DNA of 6,605 nt from Desulfobacteraceae bacterium (lineage in GTDB: Bacteria > Desulfobacterota > DSM-4660 > Desulfatiglandales > Desulfatiglandaceae), in the NCBI GenBank assembly GCA_030612945.1, contig JAUWMY010000148.1:1-6605 (forward strand), in the 5' to 3' direction. This document shows positions 1-6,483 of the stretch, in pieces. The notes beneath the pieces are model-generated. The model had not been told where the DNA came from and did not search any database. It saw only the letters and a program-made list of their open reading frames with translations. A program made the position numbers and the translations under genes. Position 1 is the first letter of the stretch, and each line of letters begins with the position of its first letter.

Positions 1-248
1 CTTCGGGTACTCGGCCTCTGCATGCCGATCACATATTTAGCAGACTTACCTGTCTTTTTGTCCACAGAATCTGCCACCACACCGGCCATCACAGCTCCCA
101 CAAAACCCAGGCCCATGACCACCACAATTTCGAAGCCCTCTCCTCTGCGGGCCGTTACCAGCTTCTCAAGCCTCTCGTATTCTCGTGCGTAATCCTCTTC
201 TTCGGGTATTTTGAATTTCTCGCCGTCCGGGCTGATCGAATATTCCAT
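1..248 (-). CDS. Nucleotide-sugar dehydrogenase, N-terminal part (cut by window edge)
   Basis: Read on the reverse strand, this frame opens with ATG at 248-246 and stays open for 82 codons to the window edge. A strong GAAAGGAGG ribosome site at 268-260 lies 11 bases before the start. After a charged N-terminal extension of about 40 residues (rich in Glu, Arg and Lys), a hydrophobic strand leads into GLGFVG at residues 46-51, the dinucleotide-binding Gly-x-Gly-x-x-Gly turn of a Rossmann fold. The continuation (GVVADSVDKKTGK, then YVIGMQRPST) is what I recognise from the UDP-glucose/GDP-mannose/UDP-ManNAc dehydrogenase family, which oxidises a sugar nucleotide to its uronate with NAD for surface polysaccharide synthesis. 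The catalytic Cys and the UDP-binding C-terminal domain are outside the window, so the sugar cannot be named. It is divergent from the fad operon and probably unrelated to it. The family is fairly sure, the exact substrate unknown. Confidence 0.8.
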   Translation of the reverse strand, partial: MEYSISPDGEKFKIPEEEDYAREYERLEKLVTARRGEGFEIVVVMGLGFVGAVMAGVVADSVDKKTGKSAKYVIGMQRPSTR

Positions 249-446
249 AAAATCAAGTACCTCCTTTCAATAATGTTACTTCTCAAATTTGTAACTGCTC
301 AATATGCTGGGGCATCATAAAAGGCTCACGCCTAAATTCCTAACCTGGAGTTTACCCCTGGCCCAGACCTGACTTTCCGAGGGTAGTTTTATGATCTGGA
401 CCTCCAAAGCTTTGCAACGTAAATACCCTGTGCCGTGCAAGTCGCA

Positions 447-481
447 CCTCCCGATCCCGTCACGGTCTCGGGACGGGGAGG
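447..481. other. Strong GC-rich hairpin of unknown role
   Basis: CCTCCCGATCCCG (447-459) pairs with CGGGACGGGGAGG (469-481) at 11 of 13 positions, with a 2-by-2 internal mismatch and a 9-base loop. A smaller GTGC/GCAC pairing (430-433 with 444-447) and a possible outer helix (ATACCCT at 423-429 with AGGGT at 492-496) surround it. No T-run follows on either strand, so it is not a typical intrinsic terminator. I recognise no riboswitch or known RNA family. Confidence 0.5.
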
Positions 482-711
482 GCGGGCCGTAAGGGTTGTA
501 TCCCCGAGTTATTGAGAAGATACATTCTTTCCATTATAAAAGAACTATCATAAAAATGAAGGAGCGAAGCGATAAAGACCCGAAGTCCTCGTTAAAAACA
601 CTCATTTTCCCAAATAATTGCCCATTTGGCTCCAAATTTTTGATTAGGCCTGACGAAGTTGACGTTTTTCTCGTAAATACGCTTCCCAAATGCAGTCCAG
701 GGACGAAAATG

Positions 712-759
712 GAACCTTTGAATCCCGCTGTAAGCGGGAAACCCTTGAACCCCTGAACG
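712..759. repeat. Hairpin-containing intergenic repeat, inverted relative of the one after the operon
   Basis: A perfect 7-bp stem, TCCCGCT (723-729) and AGCGGGA (733-739), with a 3-base GTA loop is flanked by GAACCTTTGA on the left and AACCCTTGAACCCCTGAACG (740-759) on the right. The reverse complement of the right flank matches 6484-6503 at 18 of 20 positions. Such GGTTCAA-word elements resemble short dispersed intergenic repeats, though copy number elsewhere in the genome cannot be seen here. It could also act as a weak transcription stop or mRNA-stability element. Confidence 0.6.
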
Positions 760-764
760 CCTAC

Positions 765-814
765 AAAAAAACACAAAAAAAGGTGTTGACACCATAAATT
801 GGTCATGTTACTCT
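765..814 (+). promoter_or_regulatory. Predicted sigma-70-type promoter of the fad operon, with upstream A-tracts
   Basis: A perfect -35 hexamer TTGACA (786-791) is followed by a 17-base spacer and TACTCT (809-814), a weak -10 that keeps the key TA and final T. Two runs of seven A (765-771 and 775-781) start exactly 10 bases apart. They fall at about -56 to -40 from the predicted start near 821, where an UP element contacts the RNA polymerase alpha subunit. The first codon of the operon is about 88 bases further on. The weak -10 is the main doubt. Confidence 0.6.
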
Positions 815-816
815 CA

Positions 817-846
817 AAAAAATGAATGATAGTTCATTCATTTTTT
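817..846. promoter_or_regulatory. Perfect palindromic operator, FadR (TetR-family)-like
   Basis: Thirteen-base arms, A4-AATGAATGA (817-829) and TCATTCATT-T4 (834-846), are exact reverse complements around the 4-base centre TAGT. The core TGAATGA-N4-TCATTCA has the same arms and spacing as the published operator consensus of Bacillus subtilis FadR, as I remember it, a TetR-family repressor released by long-chain acyl-CoA that controls fad genes. The site covers the predicted transcription start (about -4 to +26), a position where a bound dimer would block initiation. The palindrome and T-run could also form an AU-rich hairpin, but the stem is too weak for a likely terminator. The regulator gene is not in this window. 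Confidence 0.7.
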
Positions 847-908
847 CTTTGCAACCGCTTATGAGATGGTGAAGAGTGTAGGACTGAATTGATCAAGGAG
901 GTCTCCAT

Positions 909-3341
909 ATGGAAAAAAAGATAAAAAAGGCCGGTGTGATTGGGGCTGGTGTGATGGGAGCGACCATTGCTGCCCAGTTGGCCAATGTGGGTATCGAGAC
1001 GTTTCTTCTCGATATCGTCCCCCCTGAACTGACAGACGACGATAAGAAGAAGGGGCTTACCAAGGAAAGCAAGGCATTCAGGGATAAATTCGGCCAGAAC
1101 GGATTAAATATCGCGCTGAAATCAAGGCCGGCGTCGTTCTACGTACCGGAAAATGCCAAGTTGATGACCATAGGCAATCTTGAGGATAACCTGGAGTGGC
1201 TAAGTGATGTTGATTGGATTATCGAGGTGGTAGTTGAAAGGCTGGATATCAAAAAGAGTGTGTTTGAAAAGATAGAAACGGTTTTAAAGCCCGGGACCAT
1301 TGTCACCTCAAACACATCCGGTATTTCAGCAAAGGCCATGTGTGAGGATCGGACAGAAAATTTCCGAAAGCACTTTGCCATTACCCATTTTTTCAATCCC
1401 CCGAGATATATGAAGCTCCTGGAGATCGTACCGAATCCTGACACACTCCCTGAAGTGATTGAGACCCTGGCAGATATATGTGAGAAGGCGCTGGGAAAGG
1501 GCGTTGTCCATGCCAAGGATACGTCCAACTTTGTTGCCAACCGGATCGGGACCTATAATATGTTTAGCGTTATCAATGCCATGGTGGAAATGGGTTTGAC
1601 CGTTGAGGCAGTGGATAAGCTCACCGGTCCTGTGATTGGGAATGCCAAAAGTGCTTCTTTCAGGACAGCGGATCTTGTTGGCCTTGATACGCTGCTTCAT
1701 GTGGCAGACAATGTGTATGAAGGCTGCCCCGACGATGAAAAGAAGGATGTGTTCAAGCCCCCCGATTTTATCAACCAGATGGTCGAAAAGAAGCTTCTGG
1801 GCGAAAAGACAAAGCAGGGCTTTTACAAGAAGACCAAGGATAGCAAAGGGAAAAAGGTAATCCTTTCTCTGGATTGCAATACCCTGGAATACAGTCCCCA
1901 GGAAAAGGTGAACCTGGCCTCTTTGGAGGCGGCAAAAAATGTTTCAGGCACACCTCAAAAGATGAAATCTCTCTACTATGCAAAAGACCTTGCCGGGAAA
2001 TTTACCTTTGGCCATATAAGCGAAATGTTTATCTACGCGGCCAATCGCATACCAGAAATTGCCGATGACATTGTGAATATAGATAATGCCTTGAAGTGGG
2101 GCTTTGGCCGGAAAATGGGCCCGTTTGAAACATGGGATGCTGTGGGAGTCAGTAAGTCCGTGGCAAAGATGAAGGAGGCGGGATATGAGATCCCTTCCTG
2201 GGTCCAGGAGCTGCTTGATAGCGGGAAGGAGTCCTTTTATAAGAAAGAGGCCGGTGTACTATACTATTATGATATTCCTTCCAAGGACTACAAAGAAGTC
2301 CCTGTTAAGCCGGGAATCATTCTTTTGCCTTCCCTCAAGGACCGGGAAAAGCAAGTGGCAGGAAATGCAGGGGCCTCACTTATAGACATTGGGGATGGCG
2401 TAGCCTGCCTGGAATTTCATTCCAAGATGAATGCCATTGGGGAAGACATTATGAGCATGATCGTGCAATCCTCAGATATTGTGAGCAGGGACTTTGAAGG
2501 CCTGGTGATTGCCAATCACGGCACGAACTTCTCTGTTGGCGCAAACCTGGCTATGCTCCTGTTTTTGGCCCAGGAAGAGGAATGGGATGACTTGGATTGG
2601 GCCATCAAGGCATTGCAGGACGCATTTATGAAGCTCAAGTACTTAGACAAACCTGTGGTCGCTGCGCCAGCCGGGATGGCCCTGGGCGGGGGTTGTGAAA
2701 TCTGTCTTGCCTCGGATCGTGTTCGATTTGCTGCTGAGACATATATGGGCTTAGTTGAAGTTGGCGTTGGTGTGATCCCATCATGGGGTGGATGTAAGGA
2801 ATTGCTTATCCGGAATACAGAACACCTGTTCGAGGTTCAGAGGGGTGGGGTTTACCCGAAGCAGATCGAGTTCATGCCCTTTGTTGCCAGGGCCTTTGAG
2901 ACGATAGCCATGGCAAAGGTGTCAACCTCCGGACCTGAAGCCATCAAACTAGGCTATCTGAGACCGACTGACAAATTAACGGTCAATCGGGATTATTTGA
3001 TCGAAGACGCCAAAAAGACGGTCATGGCAATAAATCTGGAGGGCTATACACCACTTAGGCCCCTTGAAGAGATCCGTGTTGCTGGAGAGAATACCTTTGC
3101 CATGATGAAGCTTGCCTTGTGGACAATGCATGAACAGGGTTTTGCCCTGGATCACGATGTGACTGTGGGTACCAAGGTGGCATATGTTCTGTGCGGCGGA
3201 AATGTGCTTGAGAACACCAAGGTGAGTGAGCAGTACCTCCTGGATCTCGAAAGGGAGGCCTTTTTAAGCCTGTGCGGTGACCCCAAGACCCAGGCCAGGA
3301 TTGAACACATGTTGACGACAGGGAAACCACTTAGAAACTAA
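909..3341 (+). CDS. fadN: Fused 3-hydroxyacyl-CoA dehydrogenase / enoyl-CoA hydratase (FadN type)
   Basis: This 810-residue protein should carry out the two middle steps of beta-oxidation: hydration of trans-2-enoyl-CoA and NAD-dependent oxidation of 3-hydroxyacyl-CoA, in the cytoplasm. The dehydrogenase comes first. The NAD turn GAGVMG is at 12-17, and the catalytic set expected for the family is complete: Ser137 (SNTSG), His160 and Asn163 (THFFNP), Glu172 and Asn211. The dehydrogenase C-terminal domain spans about 200-305, with a second, degenerate copy near 365-430. A crotonase domain follows at about 485-690, with an oxyanion-type FSVGAN stretch (541-546) and both hydratase glutamates, Glu597 (GGGCE) and Glu617 (GLVEVG). 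The order is the reverse of E. coli FadB and the same as Bacillus FadN (about 790 residues). The start is set by AAGGAGGT at 895-902, 6 bases before ATG. It is the first gene of the operon behind the predicted operator. There is no frameshift or missing key residue. Confidence 0.95.
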   Translation: MEKKIKKAGVIGAGVMGATIAAQLANVGIETFLLDIVPPELTDDDKKKGLTKESKAFRDKFGQNGLNIALKSRPASFYVPENAKLMTIGNLEDNLEWLSDVDWIIEVVVERLDIKKSVFEKIETVLKPGTIVTSNTSGISAKAMCEDRTENFRKHFAITHFFNPPRYMKLLEIVPNPDTLPEVIETLADICEKALGKGVVHAKDTSNFVANRIGTYNMFSVINAMVEMGLTVEAVDKLTGPVIGNAKSASFRTADLVGLDTLLHVADNVYEGCPDDEKKDVFKPPDFINQMVEKKLLGEKTKQGFYKKTKDSKGKKVILSLDCNTLEYSPQEKVNLASLEAAKNVSGTPQKMKSLYYAKDLAGKFTFGHISEMFIYAANRIPEIADDIVNIDNALKWGFGRKMGPFETWDAVGVSKSVAKMKEAGYEIPSWVQELLDSGKESFYKKEAGVLYYYDIPSKDYKEVPVKPGIILLPSLKDREKQVAGNAGASLIDIGDGVACLEFHSKMNAIGEDIMSMIVQSSDIVSRDFEGLVIANHGTNFSVGANLAMLLFLAQEEEWDDLDWAIKALQDAFMKLKYLDKPVVAAPAGMALGGGCEICLASDRVRFAAETYMGLVEVGVGVIPSWGGCKELLIRNTEHLFEVQRGGVYPKQIEFMPFVARAFETIAMAKVSTSGPEAIKLGYLRPTDKLTVNRDYLIEDAKKTVMAINLEGYTPLRPLEEIRVAGENTFAMMKLALWTMHEQGFALDHDVTVGTKVAYVLCGGNVLENTKVSEQYLLDLEREAFLSLCGDPKTQARIEHMLTTGKPLRN

Positions 3342-3347
3342 GAAAAC

Positions 3348-3400
3348 GGTTGAGTAGTCAAATCGTAAACAACTCAACAACTAAACCATTTGACTAACTC
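3348..3400. repeat. Imperfect inverted repeat in the fadN-fadA gap
   Basis: AGTCAAAT (3356-3363) pairs perfectly with ATTTGACT (3388-3395). The stem extends through GAGT (3352-3355) with ACTC (3397-3400) across one bulged A. The 24-base loop contains repeated AACTCAAC/AACTAAAC words, related in turn to the left arm GGTTGAGTAG. It fills most of the 77-base gap and ends just before the ribosome site AGGGAGG (3404-3410). This may be a dispersed intergenic repeat, or an element adjusting mRNA decay between the two genes. Confidence 0.55.
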
Positions 3401-3418
3401 TGTAGGGAGGAAAATACT

Positions 3419-4603
3419 ATGAAAGAAGCCGTGATTGTTGCTGCCTGTAGAACGGCAGCCGGAAAGGCCCCTCGCGGAATTTTAAAGGATACACGACCGG
3501 AGCACATGGCATGTACTGTGCTGGGGGATTTGCTGAAAAGGGCAGGGGACCTGGATCCCATGCTTATTGATGACGTGATTATCGGATGCACCTTCCCAGA
3601 GGCTACTCAGGGTCTTAACCTTGGCCGTGTTCTGGTAATGTCCATGGGATGGCCGGATCGGGTTCCCGGGATGACGGTAAATAGATTCTGTTCTTCTGGT
3701 CTCCAGGCCATTGCCATTGGGGCTGAAAAGATCATGTGCGGATTTGCTGATGTTGTGATTTCCGCTGGTGTAGAGAGCATGAGCCAGATACCAATGGGGG
3801 GTGGCATGATGTATCCCAATCCAGCGTTGGTAGACACGAGGCCGGGCGCATTTACCGGGATGGGGTTGACTGCCGAAAACGTGGCCGAGCGCTATAGTAT
3901 TGGCAGGGAGGAACAGGATGAATTCGGTGCAAGGAGCCAGCAAAAGGCTGAGGCCGCCATCAGAGCAGGTCGATTTAAGAGCCAGATTGTCCCTTTGACT
4001 ATAAAGCGACAAAAGCAACTGCCAAACGGGCATTTTGAATATGAAGAGTTTATTTTCGACACTGATGAAGGCATGCGTCCCGGAACTACCAGGGAGAGTA
4101 TCTCAAAGATTCCCCCGGCCTTTAAACCAAATGGAACAGTAACGGCTGGTAACTCATCCCAGACGAGTGATGCGGCAGCAGGGGTCGTGCTTATGTCCAA
4201 AGAAAAGGCAAAGGAGCTTGGCCTGAAACCAATGGCCACCTTTCGTTTCCATGCTGTTGAGGGCTGTGAGCCGGAATACATGGGTGTGGGTCCATCTGTG
4301 GCTATTCCCAAGGTACTCAAGATCGCCGGCATGAACCTTGATCAGATGGAGTTGATTGAACTCAACGAGGCCTTTGCAGCCCAGGCCATTTACTGTATCA
4401 AGGAACTGGGGATAAATGAAGAGATAACCAACGTGAACGGAGGGGCTGTTGCACTGGGCCATCCCCTGGGCTGTACTGGCGCCAAACTGACCACACAACT
4501 GATATATGAAATGCAGGAGAGAAAACTTCGTTGGGGTCTGGTGTCCATGTGTATCGGCTTTGGGATGGGTGCAGCAGGCATCTTTGAAATAGAGGACTAC
4601 TAA
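3419..4603 (+). CDS. fadA: Acyl-CoA thiolase (3-ketoacyl-CoA / acetyl-CoA acyltransferase)
   Basis: A 394-residue thiolase, the usual length for the family (Bacillus FadA about 391). It cleaves 3-ketoacyl-CoA with CoA to release acetyl-CoA and the shortened acyl-CoA. All catalytic landmarks are visible: the nucleophile Cys91 in NRFCSSGLQA, Asn316 in NEAFAAQA, His348 in GGAVALGHPLGCTGA, and the proton-transfer Cys378 in CIGFGMGAA. The last motif has Phe381 where many thiolases have Gly. A flexible lid/substrate loop with MGMGLTAENVA lies at 147-155. ATG follows AGGGAGG (3404-3410) by 8 bases. The context between fadN and fadE argues for a degradative role (thiolase I type) rather than the biosynthetic acetoacetyl-CoA thiolase, although sequence alone does not fully separate the two. 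It is probably cotranscribed with both neighbours, since no promoter or terminator is obvious in the gap. Confidence 0.95.
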   Translation: MKEAVIVAACRTAAGKAPRGILKDTRPEHMACTVLGDLLKRAGDLDPMLIDDVIIGCTFPEATQGLNLGRVLVMSMGWPDRVPGMTVNRFCSSGLQAIAIGAEKIMCGFADVVISAGVESMSQIPMGGGMMYPNPALVDTRPGAFTGMGLTAENVAERYSIGREEQDEFGARSQQKAEAAIRAGRFKSQIVPLTIKRQKQLPNGHFEYEEFIFDTDEGMRPGTTRESISKIPPAFKPNGTVTAGNSSQTSDAAAGVVLMSKEKAKELGLKPMATFRFHAVEGCEPEYMGVGPSVAIPKVLKIAGMNLDQMELIELNEAFAAQAIYCIKELGINEEITNVNGGAVALGHPLGCTGAKLTTQLIYEMQERKLRWGLVSMCIGFGMGAAGIFEIEDY

Positions 4604-4663
4604 CGGATTTACGATTGATTATTGACTATTGCCAATTGAAAAAAATCATTAATCGAAAATCGA
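4604..4663. repeat. Imperfect inverted repeat in the fadA-fadE gap
   Basis: The reverse complement of the arm at 4604-4623 (GGATTTACGATTGATTATT) matches 4644-4663 at 15 of 20 positions, around a 20-base centre made of related ATTGACTATTGCCAATTG words. The element starts directly after the fadA stop and ends just before the fadE ribosome site AAGGAG (4666-4671). It differs in sequence from the repeat in the previous gap. A dispersed AT-rich intergenic repeat is the likeliest reading, and an effect on fadE expression is possible but unproven. Confidence 0.55.
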
Positions 4664-4678
4664 AAAAGGAGTGAAAAA

Positions 4679-6472
4679 ATGGCTGGAGAAAAGCTTTTTA
4701 AAGGTGGGGAGTTTTTGGTTGTCGATGCATTACCAGAAGAAATTTTTACACCTGAGGATTTTAATAAAGAACAGCAAATGATCGCAAAATCTGCTGAAGA
4801 ATTTGGCATAGGTGAAATTGCAGCCAAAAGTGATGACCTGGTGGAACTAAACCCTGAATTGGTAAGGAGCCTGTTAAAAAAGGCTGGAGATCTGGGCTTC
4901 CTTGGTGCTGATATGCCTGAGATTTATGGAGGGTCAGAACTGGACAAGGTAAGCTCAAGTCTGGTTACCGAGTGGATCAGCCAGGGAATAACAAGTTTCG
5001 CGGTGGCATATGGGGCTCATACTGGTATAGGGAGTCTGCCTATTGCACTTTTTGGAACACCGGAACAAAAGAAAAAATATGTCCCAAAGCTGGCATCTGG
5101 AGAGATGGTAGGAGCATTTGCACTTACAGAACCCGGGCACGGTACTGACGCCTTGACTTCAGACACAACGGCTGTTCTATCAGAAGATGGCAAATATTAT
5201 ACTGTAAATGGCCAAAAACAGTTTATTACTAATGCCGGCTTTGCTGATCTCTTTATTACATTTGCTCAGGTTGATGGAGAAAAATTCTCAAGCTTTATTG
5301 TAGAGAGAAACTGGGATGGCATTTCCCTTGACGAGGAAGAGAAAAAAATGGGAGTCCATGGCACTTCAACCCGTGCTGTAATATTTCAAGACGTCAAGGT
5401 GCCAGTGGAAAATGTGTTGGGAGAGGTAGGCCGGGGCCATATTGTTGCCCTTAATACTTTAAGCATTGGCCGCTACAAAATTAGTCCGCTTGCTGTTGGT
5501 TCGGCTAAACTACTGATTTCCGAAGGCGTGAAATATGCTAAAGGCAGAGTCCAGTTTGGAAGACCAATCTGCGAGTTCGGCTTAATAAAACACAAAATCG
5601 CCGAAATGGTGATCAAGACGTATGTTAATGAGAGCATGGTCTATCGCAGTGCCGGGCTTTTGGATATGACCGTCGAGGGAATTGATCCTTCCAGTGAGGA
5701 AGCGGGGGAGAAAACCGGAGAAGCTCTTAGAAAATATGCCCTGGAGTGTTCTATTAACAAAGTCTTTGGTTCAGAGATGCTGGATTATATTGTGGATGAA
5801 TGTGTGCAGATTATGGGAGGTTATGGTTATATCCAGGACAATCTTGTTGAAAGTGCCTACAGGGATTCAAGAATCAACCGGATATGGGAGGGAACAAACG
5901 AGATCAACAGGCTCTTGATAGTAGATATGATGATGAAAGCCGCCAAGAAAGGAGAACTTCCCCTTGTTGAGGCCATCAAAAAGGTGACAGGCGAACTTCT
6001 TAGTTTAAGACCCCAGATGGGCGAGGAAAAAGAGGTCCTTGAAAATGAGCGTAGAATGGTGAGCATGACTAAGAAAATAGGGCTTATTGCCGCTGGAGCT
6101 GCGACCCAAAAGTACATGGAAAAACTCGCAGGTCAGCAGGAGCTAGTTGCCTTGATAGCCGATATTGTAATTCAGATTTTTGCAATGGAAAGCGTCCTCT
6201 TAAGGACCTTGAAAAAAATCCAAAAGGATGGTAAGGAAAAATCAGAAATACATATTGCTGCCACGCGCGTCTACATAAACGATGTATTCCCCAAGATAGA
6301 CCTGCTGGCAAGACAGATTTTTGGAGCCATATCTGAAGGAGAAGAGCTCAAGACCCAGTTGATGGCGCTAAAAAAATTTGCTCGCTATACACCGATAAAT
6401 TGTATTGACCTGAGAAGAGAAATTGCGGATAGTATTATCCCTACTGCAAGCTATCATTTGACAAAGAGATAA
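4679..6472 (+). CDS. fadE: Acyl-CoA dehydrogenase, long (VLCAD/FadE-like) type
   Basis: This 597-residue flavoprotein should catalyse the first beta-oxidation step, acyl-CoA to trans-2-enoyl-CoA, passing electrons to electron-transfer flavoprotein. The acyl-CoA dehydrogenase core covers about 25-420: the FAD/substrate motif ALTEPGHGTDA (148-158), the beta-domain segment GVHGTSTRAVIFQDVKVP (225-242), Arg290 in GRVQFGRPI, QIMGGYGY (377-384), and the catalytic base Glu404 in RIWEGTNEINR. About 180 further residues form a helical C-terminal extension as in mammalian VLCAD and Bacillus FadE (about 594), longer than the roughly 380-residue medium- and short-chain enzymes. Long-chain preference is inferred from this. 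His154 replaces the small residue usual in EPGAGSD-type motifs. ATG follows AAGGAG (4666-4671) by 7 bases. The gene is visibly more AT-rich than the two before it (about 38% GC by hand count over 5161-5340). It is the last gene of the operon. Confidence 0.93.
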   Translation: MAGEKLFKGGEFLVVDALPEEIFTPEDFNKEQQMIAKSAEEFGIGEIAAKSDDLVELNPELVRSLLKKAGDLGFLGADMPEIYGGSELDKVSSSLVTEWISQGITSFAVAYGAHTGIGSLPIALFGTPEQKKKYVPKLASGEMVGAFALTEPGHGTDALTSDTTAVLSEDGKYYTVNGQKQFITNAGFADLFITFAQVDGEKFSSFIVERNWDGISLDEEEKKMGVHGTSTRAVIFQDVKVPVENVLGEVGRGHIVALNTLSIGRYKISPLAVGSAKLLISEGVKYAKGRVQFGRPICEFGLIKHKIAEMVIKTYVNESMVYRSAGLLDMTVEGIDPSSEEAGEKTGEALRKYALECSINKVFGSEMLDYIVDECVQIMGGYGYIQDNLVESAYRDSRINRIWEGTNEINRLLIVDMMMKAAKKGELPLVEAIKKVTGELLSLRPQMGEEKEVLENERRMVSMTKKIGLIAAGAATQKYMEKLAGQQELVALIADIVIQIFAMESVLLRTLKKIQKDGKEKSEIHIAATRVYINDVFPKIDLLARQIFGAISEGEELKTQLMALKKFARYTPINCIDLRREIADSIIPTASYHLTKR

Positions 6473-6483
6473 ATACAGGTAAC

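Larger units (their letters stand above)
249..764. other. Left part of the 660-base divergent intergenic region, no convincing gene
   Basis: No frame here looks like a real gene. A + frame at 496-756 begins with TTG and lacks a well-placed ribosome site, and its last codons translate the repeat at 712-759. Reverse frames in the same stretch also run through that repeat. Positions 318-533 are open on the reverse strand for 72 codons but have no ATG (see findings). The stretch can form several hairpins: 360-367 with 395-402 (7 of 8 pairs), CAAAGCTTTG at 405-414, the strong GC-rich hairpin at 447-481, and CCAAAT/ATTTGG flanking an 8-base loop near 609-628. The long leader and mixed composition could mean a decayed gene, a structured RNA or an intergenic repeat. 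The sequence alone does not decide between these. Confidence 0.5.

Noticed and set aside
273..302. Possible promoter for the reverse-strand sugar dehydrogenase (TTGAGC, 18 bases, TAACAT) and a GTTAC/GTAAC inverted repeat
   Set aside because: Both boxes are poor matches and the leader would be very short. The 5-base arms could be chance.
496..756. Forward open frame of 86 codons in the divergent intergenic region
   Set aside because: It starts with TTG, lacks a properly spaced ribosome site, overlaps the hairpin repeat at its 3' end and has no recognisable motif.
740..759. TPP-riboswitch-like ACCC-TGAACC words
   Set aside because: The conserved CTGAGA segment and paired stems are missing, and the downstream genes are not thiamine-related.
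534..806. Reverse open frames of 90 and 67 codons
   Set aside because: They read through the same repeat and the promoter A-tracts (giving Phe-rich N-termini), with no ribosome site. The promoter and operator explain this stretch better.
817..846. Rho-independent terminator (palindrome followed by T-run)
   Set aside because: The stem is almost entirely A-T and lies just after a promoter and before the operon. An operator is the better reading.
3482..4033. Antisense open frame of 183 codons inside fadA, with others inside fadN, fadA and fadE
   Set aside because: They are shadows of strongly supported genes, with no known motifs or ribosome sites.
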